Positions 13,900 to 26,341 of a stretch of DNA of 64,000 bases are shown here, piece by piece (positions within the stretch are counted from its first letter, which is position 1; every line of letters begins with the position of its first letter). The stretch is taken from contig NC_058043.1 of the NCBI RefSeq assembly GCF_020085105.1, positions 9,723,167-9,787,166 on the forward strand, given 5' to 3'. Both the position numbers and the translations under genes were made by a program. The notes beneath the pieces are model-generated. The model saw only the letters and a list, made by a program, of their open reading frames with translations. It did not search any database and was not told the origin of the DNA. Origin of the DNA: Siniperca chuatsi. Taxonomy: Eukaryota > Chordata > Actinopteri > Centrarchiformes > Sinipercidae.

Positions 13900-15095
13900 C
13901 CTACCTAAGGTCTGGGAACCAACAGGTCTACGAAGGCTTCACTTCATCATGCTTTCAAGTCATGTAAAGGTAAATATAGGCTACAGCCATTGCAGCCATG
14001 TCACAATTAAGGACTCTAACAACTAATCAAACAAAATGTTGCACAATCAACACACACAACAGACTAGACTAGGACTGATAAGTAAAGACTAACACAAAAA
14101 GAGTTTACCCTCCACTAGAGCTCAGACCAGTTCACAGCATGTTACCTGCCACTACTTCAATGATGCCATCACTATTGTCCACTGCAAGATGAAGCAATTG
14201 TTTAAGACTAGGGAAGCGTAATTTATTTACCAACAATGCTAAAACAGATTAATAGAATAGGCTAGGATGCAGGTTAAGAAAATGGGTAAATATTTTGGGT
14301 AATACTCATCATCTCATTGCAGATGAGCTCCCTTAGACCTATTGTAACTTGACTCAAGAGTTGCACAAGAGATGTGTGGCATATACTAAGTATTCCAACT
14401 GGCCCTGCCAAACAACCACTCTCATTTAAATCCTGTTCTGTTAAACTACACTGATTTGTTATCCCCGCCTTTCCAGTAAAAATACTTTATCAATCTTTTG
14501 TGAAAATTCAATGTCTGATTTTGGTATGCACAATAAAATAAGTGATCCAGACTTTGCATTAGGTGTAGGTTAGCCTAATTCACATACACTATATGTATTT
14601 TGTGTTGTTAGGGATTGTGTCATGCAGTCTGAAATGCATGTGTAGCTCTATGAATTTATTGGTGTTTTTCTTATTGGTGACAAAGTCACAATATTTTGTG
14701 GGTAATGGCACTGAGTGTGATGTTTCATTTTTGACATGGTGCGAATTAAACGTATCGATGTCATTTGCACTGGGAAAAATAAAACAATTCAAGAGTACCA
14801 CACCCATGGGTGCTCTTGCCCTGAGGGCTTACATGTGCCAGCTAGCATGTGGCATCTGGCAAATTTGGCGTTGGTCTCCTCTCATGCTCTGTCACCCTGG
14901 TCTTGTAATTGCTGCTCAAGAGCCAGTTTGGTGTTTCATTTGGAACAAGAGCTCACCTGTCTCGTGTACTTATATTGCTCTCTAGTGGTGAATGTGTAGT
15001 GTATCAGTGAATATTGTCTGCAGCTGAAATTGGCAGAGCACATCATCTGCTGACTTGCCACCTTTATCCAGAGCCACAGTAGTCAAGAAGCATGA
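13900..15095. other. Intergenic DNA between the plakophilin and smpd2 genes
   Basis: No exon, RNA gene or clear repeat seen. Open frames around 14590-15000 on both strands have no recognisable protein features. Confidence 0.5.
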
Positions 15096-15099
15096 GAAT

Positions 15100-16247
15100 A
15101 AAGTCTTTATTATTGCTTTCATAATCATGCCCATCACAATTTTCAATTGGAATGAACATTAGGTATTATCTGAAATTCTGTGACAAATTAAGGAACTACC
15201 AAGTACTTTTCCAATATCGAGGTGAAAGTTAGGGATACATTTTAAAAATGATCAGTCACTGTTAGGTTCTTGCTGTGTCATAACACTGTTTTACAGAGAT
15301 ATGGAACATTAAGCAATTTCCTAGCATAGATAAAAGGAAATAGTTTATCTGGTTAATCAAGTAAGTGCACTGCACACTAAAGACATATTAAGCATTTTAT
15401 AATTTTCTACAGTACATGATCTTTTGTAAAACATGTCAAAAACGTAGGTCAGAGTTAAGAGTATATATGACAGAATACCTTCAGCGCATTCCCACTGCTA
15501 TACTTTGGGAAAGAGGAGTGTAGATTGTCTCTAACATAAAGATACTTTTCAAGTGCAAGACAGTGAACATGAGAACTGAGACATGCAGATAGAGTTTGTC
15601 CCTTTTCCTACAGTAACTACACTGAAAAGTCTAAACTGGTGCATGAGGATCTTTAAGTGCTATTGGAAGCTCTCAGTTATCTGTCCTGCAGGGGAAAAAA
15701 TGTTACTGACCAACCTGTAAACCTACAACCTTCGGAGTGTATGTGTCTTACGTGCAGCAGAGACCACAAGGTTACTTTCTGTAAGTAAGTCAGCAAACAG
15801 TCTGGACCCATTATGATTGTGTGGTGGACTCACACAATCACAAAGGGGAAGCATGGAATTAAAAACAGAAACAACTGGTCCCGTTGAAATACTGGCGGGT
15901 GGAATGCAAGTCGGACCTGAGGCTCATTTATGACCTTTAAGAACAGCAATAGCACAGAAGTATCATACTGTGTGGTAAGAAGCATGTTTGTTGAGGTGCA
16001 TAGAGGGAAATCTATGGGGTAAAAAAGGCTAAAGACGAGTATATAAAAAGTACAAAAATGTCAAAGCATGTGTCCTGCATTACTTTCAGAAACGTCTTTC
16101 AAAAACTCCTTCATTCTGCAGTACAAATCTGAATCTCAAGAGCCTAAAACACATTCAGAGGATAAATGACTCCTTCAAACATTCATCTTAAAGCTCACTT
16201 CTAAGGCTTCTTTCAGAGAGCCCACTTTGACCCAGTTTGCTTCTGCA
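15100..16247 (-). other. smpd2: 3' UTR of smpd2 with poly(A) signal
   Basis: Follows the TAA at 16248-16250. A minus-strand AATAAA at 15106-15111 gives a UTR of about 1.1 kb. The end is inferred. Confidence 0.45.
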
Positions 16248-19200
16248 TTATTCCTCTGGGTCAAAGGCACTGGGCTCCTGACCCTCTGGGGGCCTCCGCT
16301 GGGGGTTGGTGGGCTGAGTCAAAGGAAAGCCCCTGAGCTTCTCTTGCAGACTACCTACAGCCAACCTCATCTGGTCTTCAGCCCCCTGAAGAGATTTCAG
16401 CTCCATGGTATAGAAGATGTACAGCAGAGAGGTGGTCAGCAGGATGGCGAAGCACAACGCAGCCAGCAGGTAGAAGGAGGTACGAGGGAAAGGTTGTTCT
16501 GCTCCCAGAGCCAACCAGGGCACCGCAGCGATGGCCAGCTCCAGAAACAGCAGGGCCAAGCCCATCACTCCGGTGCGTGTTGCTGTGTAGCGCATCCTCT
16601 CAGCGCAGTGCAAACCCACTTTGACTTCAGTACGGGCCTCTGTCACAATGTCAACCAACTCAGCCACCTTCCCTGAAGACATGAAAGAGAGAAGAGACAA
16701 AGAGCAAGTCAAAACCCTTGCAAGAGTTGATGGTTCAATACAAGCAGCATGGGTGTGATTAATACAAGTCTACAGTTGAACAGTGAAGTGCCACAGAAAA
16801 ACATGAAGACATTCTGCAGGACTAGGCAAAAGAAAATACCAGTACCTACCTGTAGCTGACATTACAACAGCCCATTTGATGAGCTTTTACGGGGTCTTGC
16901 TCTCCTGAAGACTTACATTTTTTTCCGTTGTTGTACTGGTTCCCAAATAAGCCTATATGTTGGCGGTAACATGTTTCCATCTATCAGATTAGCAAATACA
17001 TTTTTGACTTCCTAAGTCAAATTTCACACTGAGCTGACAATAATAATAATAATAATAATTTTTTTTTTAAAGATACAAGGATCCACTTAAAAAAAAAGGA
17101 CTTTGCTCCGTACATGATTTAAATTACAGGAGTACCAGCGAGTTTGCCGAAAAACAATAGGTAATAACGGCTGTAATTATTACTGTGGTGGAATTACCAA
17201 CATAAGTTAGTAAGATTCATCCTGAGGGGAACATTAATGTGTGAACCAAATTCCATGGCAATCTATCCAATATATGTTGAGATATTTCAGTCTGGCCCAA
17301 AGCGAAGGGCCGACCGATCGAACGACATTGGCATCTGTATCGCCACCCTGCTAGCATGGCTAGTAAAAATACCTGCAGCAGAGTCCTGATTCTTTGATTG
17401 CTTGTCACTTCCGGTCTCAGCTGGAGTGTGTGTCCCCAGCCTAAGTTCAGTGGTCAGAGCCTCATGATCAGAGTATGGGAATGGATGGTCAGGGACGGAG
17501 CCTTTGGTGGTGGACATGAAATCACAACAAATGTCCACTTTGGACGAACCCTAAGAATAATAAAAAAGGGAAATGCACTTTGGGAGTCCAAACACATTGT
17601 GAACATGAAGGGATTAAAAAAATATACAGCAGTTGTGACGACACAAAGCTTTCACCCACCTTGAACAGGATGTAGTCAATTCGAATTCCCTTCTCAAAGG
17701 GAACAAGCTCCTTTTTACTGATAAAAGGGTTGTCGGCTATTAGAGTTATACCATCCTCACAACCCTGCAACAGAAAATTATTTTTAACATTTATAAAAAC
17801 AAACAAACAAGTTAAAAAACATTTTTTTTCTATCTTTACAACATGGCTCTTGTTTTCATAGTTTGACCATTATTTCTGTCAGTTATGATGACATTTTACT
17901 TACTAGCTTAATTCTTGAGATATGGGGCCAAAATGACACTGCTGGATACAGCTTTACAGTTTTGCAACTTCTTCCTGACCACGTATACTTATTGAAGTTG
18001 TGCATGCAAGATGTTTTAAAGTGCTGTGGATGATAATACCAGACTTCTAGGGTATGTTCACCTTGCTTTTACATCCACATATATGGAAAAAAATGTGGTT
18101 AAATTGGGGACTTGATTTAAACCTGTCTGATTACTAGCCATCCATGCTATTGTAGAACTGTCTAACACTGTCATGGTGTGCAGTATTTGACCATTAAGCT
18201 GGTCAAATGTAAAAACAGTAAAAAGTAAAATGTTATCATAATCAATGTGAATTATAGCCAAAACTACAACAATGAAACTGAATTTTACTTTAATTACTGT
18301 ATTATGGCAGACAAATTAATCCTAATATTGTGTAGCATTCTTGTCACTACCTACATCGAATTTAGCGGTCTCTAAATAAGAGTCTCGGAGTCCAGTGTAA
18401 GTCCTCAGTAGTCTGTTGCCGAGGTCCTGAGGGTGCATGTTGAGGTCACCACCTAAAATCACCACATCTGCTCCAGCAGAGGTGTGGCTAACGGGCACAG
18501 AAAAACACATTATTACCAATGACACAACTTAACATCAAGATGAAACTTTACTGTGTTTAAAAAGCATTTAATGGTTAAGAATACTGTCGGACACTTAAGG
18601 TAAAGTGTTGCTACAAACATCACTAACACCAACTGACAACAGGTGAGGTTCACCTGAAAAATATGCAAATATTCACTAGAGTAAACAAATGTGGCTCATA
18701 TTACGTGAGCAGAATTAACAAGCAGAGACACACTACCGAATGAACTGCTGCAGCTCCCAGGCCTGAACAACTCTGTGAGGTAGATAAGGATCCTTGTCTC
18801 TGCAGTACTCTGCATGCAGCTAAAATCAATACACAGAGCGAAAAGCATTGATCAATAACTGTATATAATACACAGGTAGGGCTGAGAGCTGATGTTAGGA
18901 AACCTTACATGAGTAACGTAGACGTTTGCCGTCAGGCTGCCAATGTTTAAGACGGCCATCCCAACAGCTTTACCTCCAAACCAGTCTCCATGGTGAGCCT
19001 AAATATTAGGAAAAGTTATGAGAGAAAAGGAGGTATGCTATTCTGCAAAGAGGGGTTGCAGGAGGGCAAGCTAGCTCTTTATCTTTGTTTAAAACTCACA
19101 TTATTTATACATTTATTACGTTGCATTTATTACATTATGAACACATTCTTTTAGAATTGCAATTTTGTTATGTGCTTTTACTGGTTTTGTTCTTTTAATT

Positions 19201-20585
19201 TCATCTACTCAATTGCTCTTTATTTTAATCTTAATTCTTTATATTTTATTGCACCATGCATCTCCTGGTGTTATGTCTATGTGAAGCACTTTCTAACTTG
19301 TTCTTGAAAAGTGCTATATGAATAAAGTTGTGAGTATTCTTTTTGGGAAATGAGATTGTCTACTTCAACTGTTTTATTTACTACTGTTCACTTTCATCAA
19401 GTCATATTTGGACTGTACAGTATAAAACACTACTTTCTGTGTCTCAGGCTCTCCAGACTTACCATGTATGGATAACCATTCAGTGAGTAGCGATAAAGAA
19501 AGGTATCATGGATTCTGTGTTTGGAGAAAATGGCCAGTCCACTGCCTATGACTCCACTGCAGAATGAGAGGAAACGCAAAACACGAGCAGAAGTTGTACG
19601 TTCCACACTAAACACCAGCTTCAGCAGAACCTGATTATTGTTTAATGAAATAACTCACATCCCTGGTTTCCATGTAGATCTACATTATGCTATCATAAGT
19701 AGGTGTTATCTGTAGTAGATGTGAGAACTTATCTACTAGAGTTGACATTTTTGTGAGCTGCAGAGGGGATTAGAGAGGTAGAACCTTTGATTAATCTCAG
19801 TCTTATGCCTTGGTGTGGAGGTCAACAAAGAATTAAGCTTCAGAAGTTAATCCTTATAGGTAAGGCCAAAGCTTCGGTAACATTTTGCAGATTGATCAAT
19901 GCCTTGAAAGTACATTTTTCTGACACTAGGGCACCTCAGGAGTCTTTTGAAGATATGACAGCTTACTCATTAATTTTACTCATAGATTGAAAGACATTCA
20001 AAGGTAACAGGTTCAGAAAAGGTTGCACATCAACCTTGGGATGAGAGTAAAAGCATTACCTTTTGAAGTAATGAGAGTGAGGATGACTACATGCAAGTTT
20101 CTTTTTCAAGGAGAGATAGTCTTTCTCACTCCACACCTGAAAAAAAAAAAAATCACTTGAAAAGTAGAATACCAGGCATCTTTAATTAATATTGTTCATA
20201 CGAGTTTACAAGATTTATGACTTAAGGTTGGTCTTTATTGCAGAATACACCAAAAATCAATAGCTCAAAGCGCACAAGCTGAACAGGTCAATCAGATTAG
20301 TGACTCTGATACTTTATAAGATGGCTTCCACCAACCTCTTGCAGTAAGACAATATCATGTTCTTCCTTGCACAACAAATCTCCAATCATGGCATAGCGCT
20401 GAGGACAGTGTTTACTAAGGTAGTGGATCCCCCTGAAAAAACAAAGAGTGTGGACACTGTGTGTTTGCATATATGTTCCAAAACAAAAACAAACAAACAA
20501 TGTTTTAAGAATCACTACGAATCACAGCCACTGACCAGCAGTTCAGAGAGAAGACCCGCACACTGACAGAGTCTGTGTTAGCCAT
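16248..20585 (-). CDS. smpd2: Neutral sphingomyelinase 1 (sphingomyelin phosphodiesterase 2)
   Basis: Ten coding exons: 20585-20536, 20432-20336, 20136-20060, 19556-19463, 18998-18909, 18819-18737, 18487-18355, 17764-17660, 17550-17373, 16672-16248; 443 residues (human 423). The family is a Mg2+-dependent endonuclease/exonuclease/phosphatase-fold hydrolase that cuts sphingomyelin to ceramide and phosphocholine at ER and nuclear membranes. Visible motifs: FSLNCWGI at the N-terminus, the metal-binding glutamate E49 in LLQEVWSE, GSGLAIFSKH, HHGDWFGGKAVG, the GGDLNMHPQDLG loop (D178, N180) and the catalytic histidine H272 in YSDHEAL. E49 and H272 fall at the same residue numbers as in human SMPD2. 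Two membrane segments (about 337-357 and 369-391) near the C-terminus are as expected for SMPD2. The start ATG at 20585 gives the family N-terminus. No defect seen. Confidence 0.94.
17038..17060. repeat. (TAA)n microsatellite
   Basis: Seven or more TAA units in the last smpd2 intron, followed by a poly-T run. Confidence 0.85.
17205..17350. repeat. Interspersed repeat fragment (ttcatcctgaggggaac type)
   Basis: Contains attcatcctgaggggaacat, ccatggcaatctatccaata and gagatatttcagtctgg, then a GC-rich stretch. The same words recur at 59.9-60.2 kb in a tulp1 intron. It is a common percomorph repeat, here in the last intron of smpd2. Confidence 0.7.
19264..19335. repeat. Retroelement-like 3' tail (gaaaagtgctatatgaataaa)
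   Basis: The phrase gaaaagtgctatatgaataa resembles LINE-type 3' ends of fish. Similar tails occur near 28240-28315 and 49010-49055. It is a short remnant in an smpd2 intron. Confidence 0.45.
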
Positions 20586-22102
20586 GCTGGCAGATCAGTG
20601 GATCAGTATGTGACGATGGAGGGTCAGATCCTAATGTGACACATAAAAGCGATTGTTAGACATTGTTGTCTGAGTTTGATTTTTCATATCTAATCCCAAA
20701 TAAACACTTTAGGTGGAATGTCTGGGTGCACAAAAACACATAAGCACTGTAATAAAACGGGAGTAATTCAGAAAGGAAAAGCAATTTGAGAGTTGGACAA
20801 CTGGAACTTGTAGATCAAGGGCAAATGCACACATATGAATTCAAATCATAAAATAAAAACTTTAGAAACTGAATAAGCACACAATCATGAGTCTCAGAAA
20901 GAAGATTATGTGGAAAAAGACACATTAAAAAAAAGAAAAATAAACATTAAAAACTGCATGGTAAGCACAAAAAGTGCCAACCAAGCAGACTGCAGCCTGA
21001 CTATAGTTCCAGTTCTGAGCCTTAAATTGTTTAAAGGATTCAGCAAATTTATATCTGAAAAACTGTAAACAAATCTATTTGATATTAACAGATTGTGAAT
21101 ACAATTCTTTATACTAAAATAATGAATTGGCACCTGTAAAGGTATGGTCAGGTCTGAAGATAAGCAACTATGTTTTTTGAATTAATGTTTTATAACTGAG
21201 CTGACCCTGGCAGGCTTCACCATGTCATGCAGTGGGGAAATGTTATTGATTTTTTAAACAAGAGACAAAGTAAAGAGACATTTGCGTTCACTCCTTTCTC
21301 CTGGGAGTGTAACAATACACCAGCCCCAAACAGAGTGCTGATGACACAGCTTTGCTCTGTCTGGTGAGAATAAGGGGAAGCAGCAATTCAGTGAAAAGAA
21401 TCAAGGGGCTTTAGTGTCAGAGGTTTTGAACAGGCAAAACTGGTCATTCAGTGTGTGTCAGTACAGAGGAAACACACACCATAAATAAAATACACAATTT
21501 CCTTGCAATTATAAGTCTAACATTAACCAAAAGTTATGCAATGCGTCTGTGTTTGCATCCAAAACACTAAGGGACGCCCCATGAATCCCAAAGGAGTGTG
21601 AGTTACAGACAGCAGATGCAGCTGCCAGGTAACAGTTAGTTAGTGGCACCTACACTGGACTTTAACCCTAAAATGAAGATAACCTCACTGACACTGTCAC
21701 GTCAATAGCCTGCATGTGCCCGGATCTTGCACAGCCAAATTACTCCAGATTAAGTTACATGTGACCCAAAATGCCAGATGTCTGATGGTGTTCGGGCAAG
21801 AAATGCAGAGGTAAAATAACGTTCGCTCGTAGACAAGGTAAATGCTTCGACAGCTGCACTTGTTAGTCTTCGGAAGGCTTTGGTAGTGGATATTTTGATG
21901 AAAACCATTAGAACACAATCAGCTTCATTATTATGTAAAGTTAGCTATAATATTCGAGCGTTAATCACAGGTAATCCGTTAACGGCTGCTGAACAACTCT
22001 AGCTAGCCATTTGGCTAATTTAGTCTCTGTAATTGTGACGCTAGCTCTGGTTTCTGTTGACTTGTTACCCAAATGGTTTATTCATTAGTTAATTTAACTC
22101 AC
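20586..22102 (-). other. smpd2: Probable smpd2 5' UTR intron
   Basis: Lies between the ATG exon and the probable 5' UTR exon ending at 22103. Acceptor-like AG sites occur just upstream of the ATG (for example in tctgccag). No other feature seen. Confidence 0.4.
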
Positions 22103-22250
22103 CTCACGACCCTGTTGACGTCAGCTGAAGTTAACTGGACCGTTTGATGGGCTGTTACAATGTTGTAATATCAGTTTTGGCTTTGGATCCAAACCACTTC
22201 CTGTTAGCGTGCTAGCTGATATTCTAAAATTACTTAATTATTAACAACAG
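22103..22250 (-). promoter_or_regulatory. smpd2: Probable smpd2 first (5' UTR) exon and promoter with a CRE
   Basis: A strong donor GAG|GTGAGT sits at 22103/22102 on the minus strand. Within the exon is a perfect palindromic TGACGTCA (22116-22123), the CREB/ATF site. An ETS-like CAGGAAGTG is upstream near 22195-22204. The linkage to the ATG exon is inferred from position and orientation. Confidence 0.45.
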
Positions 22251-22639
22251 TATACGTAATCGGTTGGTCAGCTCATCTCAGATAACGAACACTAATTTAG
22301 CGGTGTATGGCCACTTCAATTGCTACGTGCTTCTCCTGCCCCGGAGTAAAGTCAGTTGGGATAAACATACTTGTTATGACCTCCGGTTGTATTTTTCCCT
22401 CAAAGTAAAACAGGAACTTCAGTTGCGTCCGTATTTCAGTCACAGGACCCCCAGAGCACATATATAGAATATATTTTTAATGGGGTGTTTAGTAAACGTG
22501 GATACGTTATGCAAAAACGCGATTTCAACTAAGCAATCACTTCTTTTTGTGCAAAATTTTAATTTGGAGGCTTTCACCAAACATCCGTTTTTATTTTAGC
22601 TCTCTAGACAACCGTTTCCGGTTCGATTCCGTCGCAGCC

Positions 22640-23780
22640 GCGAGTAATTCTGGGAGGTTGAGTTCTTTCAGCCAAACACTTGGCAGTGGTAGCCGAGCAC
22701 AAGGAAAAGTCCTTCATTCAAAATCCTGCTTACATAAAATACCAGTTAAACACTTAAAGTGTCAAAACGTGTAAAAGTACTCATTATGCATACAACTGCC
22801 CCCTGTTAATGATATATTATAAATTACATTATTAGATTGTCAATGTTTTGACACTCCCCTCCACAAAAATAGTTTCTTACCGTCTGCAGTCATCAAAAGG
22901 CCTGGCACCCTCAGTGACCCAAACTGTAATTTATATAACAGTCATATTATACAAATTCTTTATTATTTTCTTATTATATATGTTGTATATTATTTAATAT
23001 CTTATTGTCAATTTTATATTTTATATTTATGATTCTTGACCTGCAGTACTTGCTTTATATATATTATATTTCTACTATGTTTATTGTTTTGCATCAAAAT
23101 GCCAAAACATATTCCTTGTATGTGTAAACCTACTTGGCAATAAAGCTAGTCCAGTGCTCTCCAACCTTGGGTCGGCCCCCGACAAAGCACCACAAGATTA
23201 ATCTGGGGGGTCCTGAGATGATTAACAGGGTAGACAAGAAGAAAAAACAAAGTTGTGCCACACAATTCTGTATTTTATTATTTTAAAAAAAATCCCCCTC
23301 TCACCTCCCGTGGGGTGGTATGTGTTGTCCTCAAGCTTGGGTCCTGGGAGTTTGAGTTATATAAATATATATATGAACTTAAAGAAAAGTTTTTAAAGAA
23401 ATATTTTTAAACTTTTTTTTAAGTTTAGAAAGGAAAACACTCTCTCATGGAAACACGAGAAGGGGCCCCAACCACTGCTTTTTTGTAAGGAGTCACAAGA
23501 CAAAAAGGTTAGGGGCCACAGGTTTAGTCTTTAGCAATGACGCTTTTATGTAAAATCTTAATCTGCAAAGTAACCAGTAACTACAGTATATTTGTCAGGT
23601 AAATGTAGTGGAGTAAAAAGTACAGAATTTCCCTTTGAAATGTAGTCAAGTAGAGGCAGAAAGTAACAGAAAAAGGAAATACTAAAGTAAAGTGCAAGTT
23701 TACAAAATTGCACTTAAGGACAGTACATGAGTGAAAGTACGTAGTTATTTTCCACCACAGGCTGCAGGTGTTCCCAGGGG
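22640..23780. repeat. Composite repeat: aagtac-rich element with an internal cccaacct element (copy 2)
   Basis: Left outer part about 22670-22850; internal element about 23150-23525, with end sequences cagtgctctccaacctt and the inverse of ggttaggggccac; right outer part 23530-23770, ending in ttttccaccac. It has the same order as copy 1 at 12.8-13.9 kb. Confidence 0.65.
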
Positions 23781-24290
23781 GTTCGAGGTTTTGCACCAAA
23801 TTCTGTGACCTGATTATGAATTTCAGCTATATTCCCACTGCAAACATTTTATCACACGTATAGGCTACTCTATTGTGATTTCACTGTACCAAAATCTCTG
23901 ACCATTCAGATTCTATGATGCTAGAGCATTAACTACATGAAAAAGACTAAAAGGTCAGCTATGTTAGTGACAGGTGAGGTGCTGCTACCATATTAAAGTA
24001 TGATACAAACATTTGCAGTGGCAGTACAGCTGAAATTTCTAATTGGGTCAGAGAATCTGATGGGTCCACCCGGGACCCCTGAGATAAATGCTAAATGCAC
24101 CTTTCATTCAGTAGAATGGGTGAAAAAAAGAAGCTCAAACAAGATCATATATAGCTAACTTGTGGAAACTAACATTTGGTTTCATGGGCCTCTGTTATAT
24201 TGGCTTGAAAAGAACCATCATGGACAAAACAAATTTACAAACATGTTTAATAAGTTTTTCTGGGGAAAAATGGCCCCAAAGGCACCATGC
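23780..24290. other. Intergenic DNA between smpd2 and tead3
   Basis: No feature seen. Confidence 0.4.
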
Positions 24291-24294
24291 GTCT

Positions 24295-26341
24295 TTTATT
24301 GTTAGATACATTTGTTTGATTACATAGTCCAACCTCTACTTTGAAGTATAAAATTGCAATGCACAATGGTAACAAAGACAACAGTAAACCACCTTAAACC
24401 AAAAAACAACAACGAAAAACTGCCCACACCATTCAGAATATGATACATTAGATATCTCATTATTAATTATCAATATCAGCACAGTCACACATTATTTTCA
24501 GTGAAGCATATGGCAAACACTGAAAGTCAAAAGACAACAGAATCAAAACAAAACATTAATCTTGATAATGGCAAAACAAATTTGTCTGTATAAAAGATAC
24601 ATTGAGAAACCTGCTAGAGGAGTGCTATTGTATCTAGCTTGTGAAATATGACATTCAAAGCCAGGTGCAACTGTTCCACCGTACAATATCTTAAATTTGA
24701 ACTTTTATAGCACAATTGTCCAGTGAACCACACAGAGTAGACACTTGTCTAGCAGGATCCATGGGATGACAGTTCTCCTGTCTCTAATAGGAGTCCTACA
24801 ACACTTTTAACATCTCCATCACAATGGAAAATGATCAATACGTCTCCAGTACCCCACCCTGCCCTCCCACTATTTCTTTTCCATCCCTATAAATAACAAT
24901 CAATGGTCGTACTCTACAGCACAGAGACAATAGCTCTCATTCAAGACAATTATTTAGTTTGATGTCAAAATAATTTCATGTGTAATATTGGTAAAAAAAA
25001 ATTGTCTTAAATATCAAAACTGAACTTTTCTTAGCAGACGCAGCTTCTCCACACATTACACGGAGAAGGGTGAAGCAAATGAACTGACTTCACAGCATAC
25101 AATCTCTTTTTTAAACAAAAGAAAGTGATTTACTTCTCTCCGCTTAAACCATGGTCTCTGTGCTGAGTTACTTGATCACAAATATGAACATAAAGCCCCC
25201 CCCCCCCCAAAAAAAATACTCCTATGTAACACATATTCCTTTAGCATCCGCTGACTCACAGTAAAGAAACAATTCATTTTTCCATTAGGCTACATAACTC
25301 AAGGAAGAAAATAAGCACTGCTGTTGCTTCACCCCCCTTCTTGATCTTTTAAGTGCAACCAAGCACACGTCTTCAAAAAGAGAGAAATAACAGGGGATCT
25401 CTTAAGAATGGCAAAGCCCTGGCTTTATTTCAGGCTAACAATGGTACAAGGCATCCCTAGTGTCAAAAGTCAGTTATAGATAGATGCTTGTAAGACCTGA
25501 TTTTTAAATTGTGTAATAAAACATAAAAAAAGCAGAACCTTAATAGTACGGTAACACAATAAACCTTCTCCCTATACACTTAGACTGTAAAACGTGGGAC
25601 GATTTTTTTAGTAAAAAAACAGGCTACATGAAAATTAGTTATCCCATCTCATTTCTCTGTGTGCCGGAGTACAAAAACTGCCTCAAAAACTTAGAGGTTT
25701 CTTTCCAATTTCTTTTTTTCTTTTTTTTTTTACAAAATACACCTGTCTGACTATTTTCAGTTTGTTTAAAAACAAGAGGTAGTAAAAAAGGCAATCCAAA
25801 GTTGCAGGCAATGATATAATCTTTGGAGTAAAGGCACTTGCTTTCCTAACAAACCTACTGCAACAACACCACTTGGCTCTGGTTTTCCCCTTCCGTGGTC
25901 CTGTTCTCTCTACTTTTTCAATCTTATATACACTTCTCTTATTGCCCAGAGTGTGTGCCCTTGGATACTATAAGAGGCTTTTTAACCCTAAACACATTCT
26001 CGTTCCCTCAATAAAACATTTCAAGCTCCATCAATTACCTTGGCAAAAGTGACCCACTTCATCTAAGGCATGTTTAAACACATGGAAAATAGATAGTTGT
26101 TCGAAAAATCCATAATTCTTCAAAATTTCTTTGCGCGACGGCATGTTGAGATTCACTCTTGTTTTCCTTGCGAACAAGACTGTTTTTTTAAAGCATAAAA
26201 TGTGTCCATGTTAGTTCGGTCTAGCATTGTTTTAAAGTTTTTTTTTTTATCTTTTTCGTTTTTCCTGGATGGCTGAGCTGGTCGAAGAGAGATTGTGTCA
26301 CGCTACTGTCTGGCTTTTCCGAAAACCTCCCTGAAGAGCTG
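24295..26341 (-). other. tead3: Long 3' UTR of tead3
   Basis: About 2 kb of apparently unique AT-rich sequence after the stop at 26342-26344. A minus-strand AATAAA at 24295-24300 is a plausible signal. There is a poly-C run at 25198-25208 and several poly-T/A tracts. TEAD genes usually have long 3' UTRs, but the extent is inferred. Confidence 0.4.
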
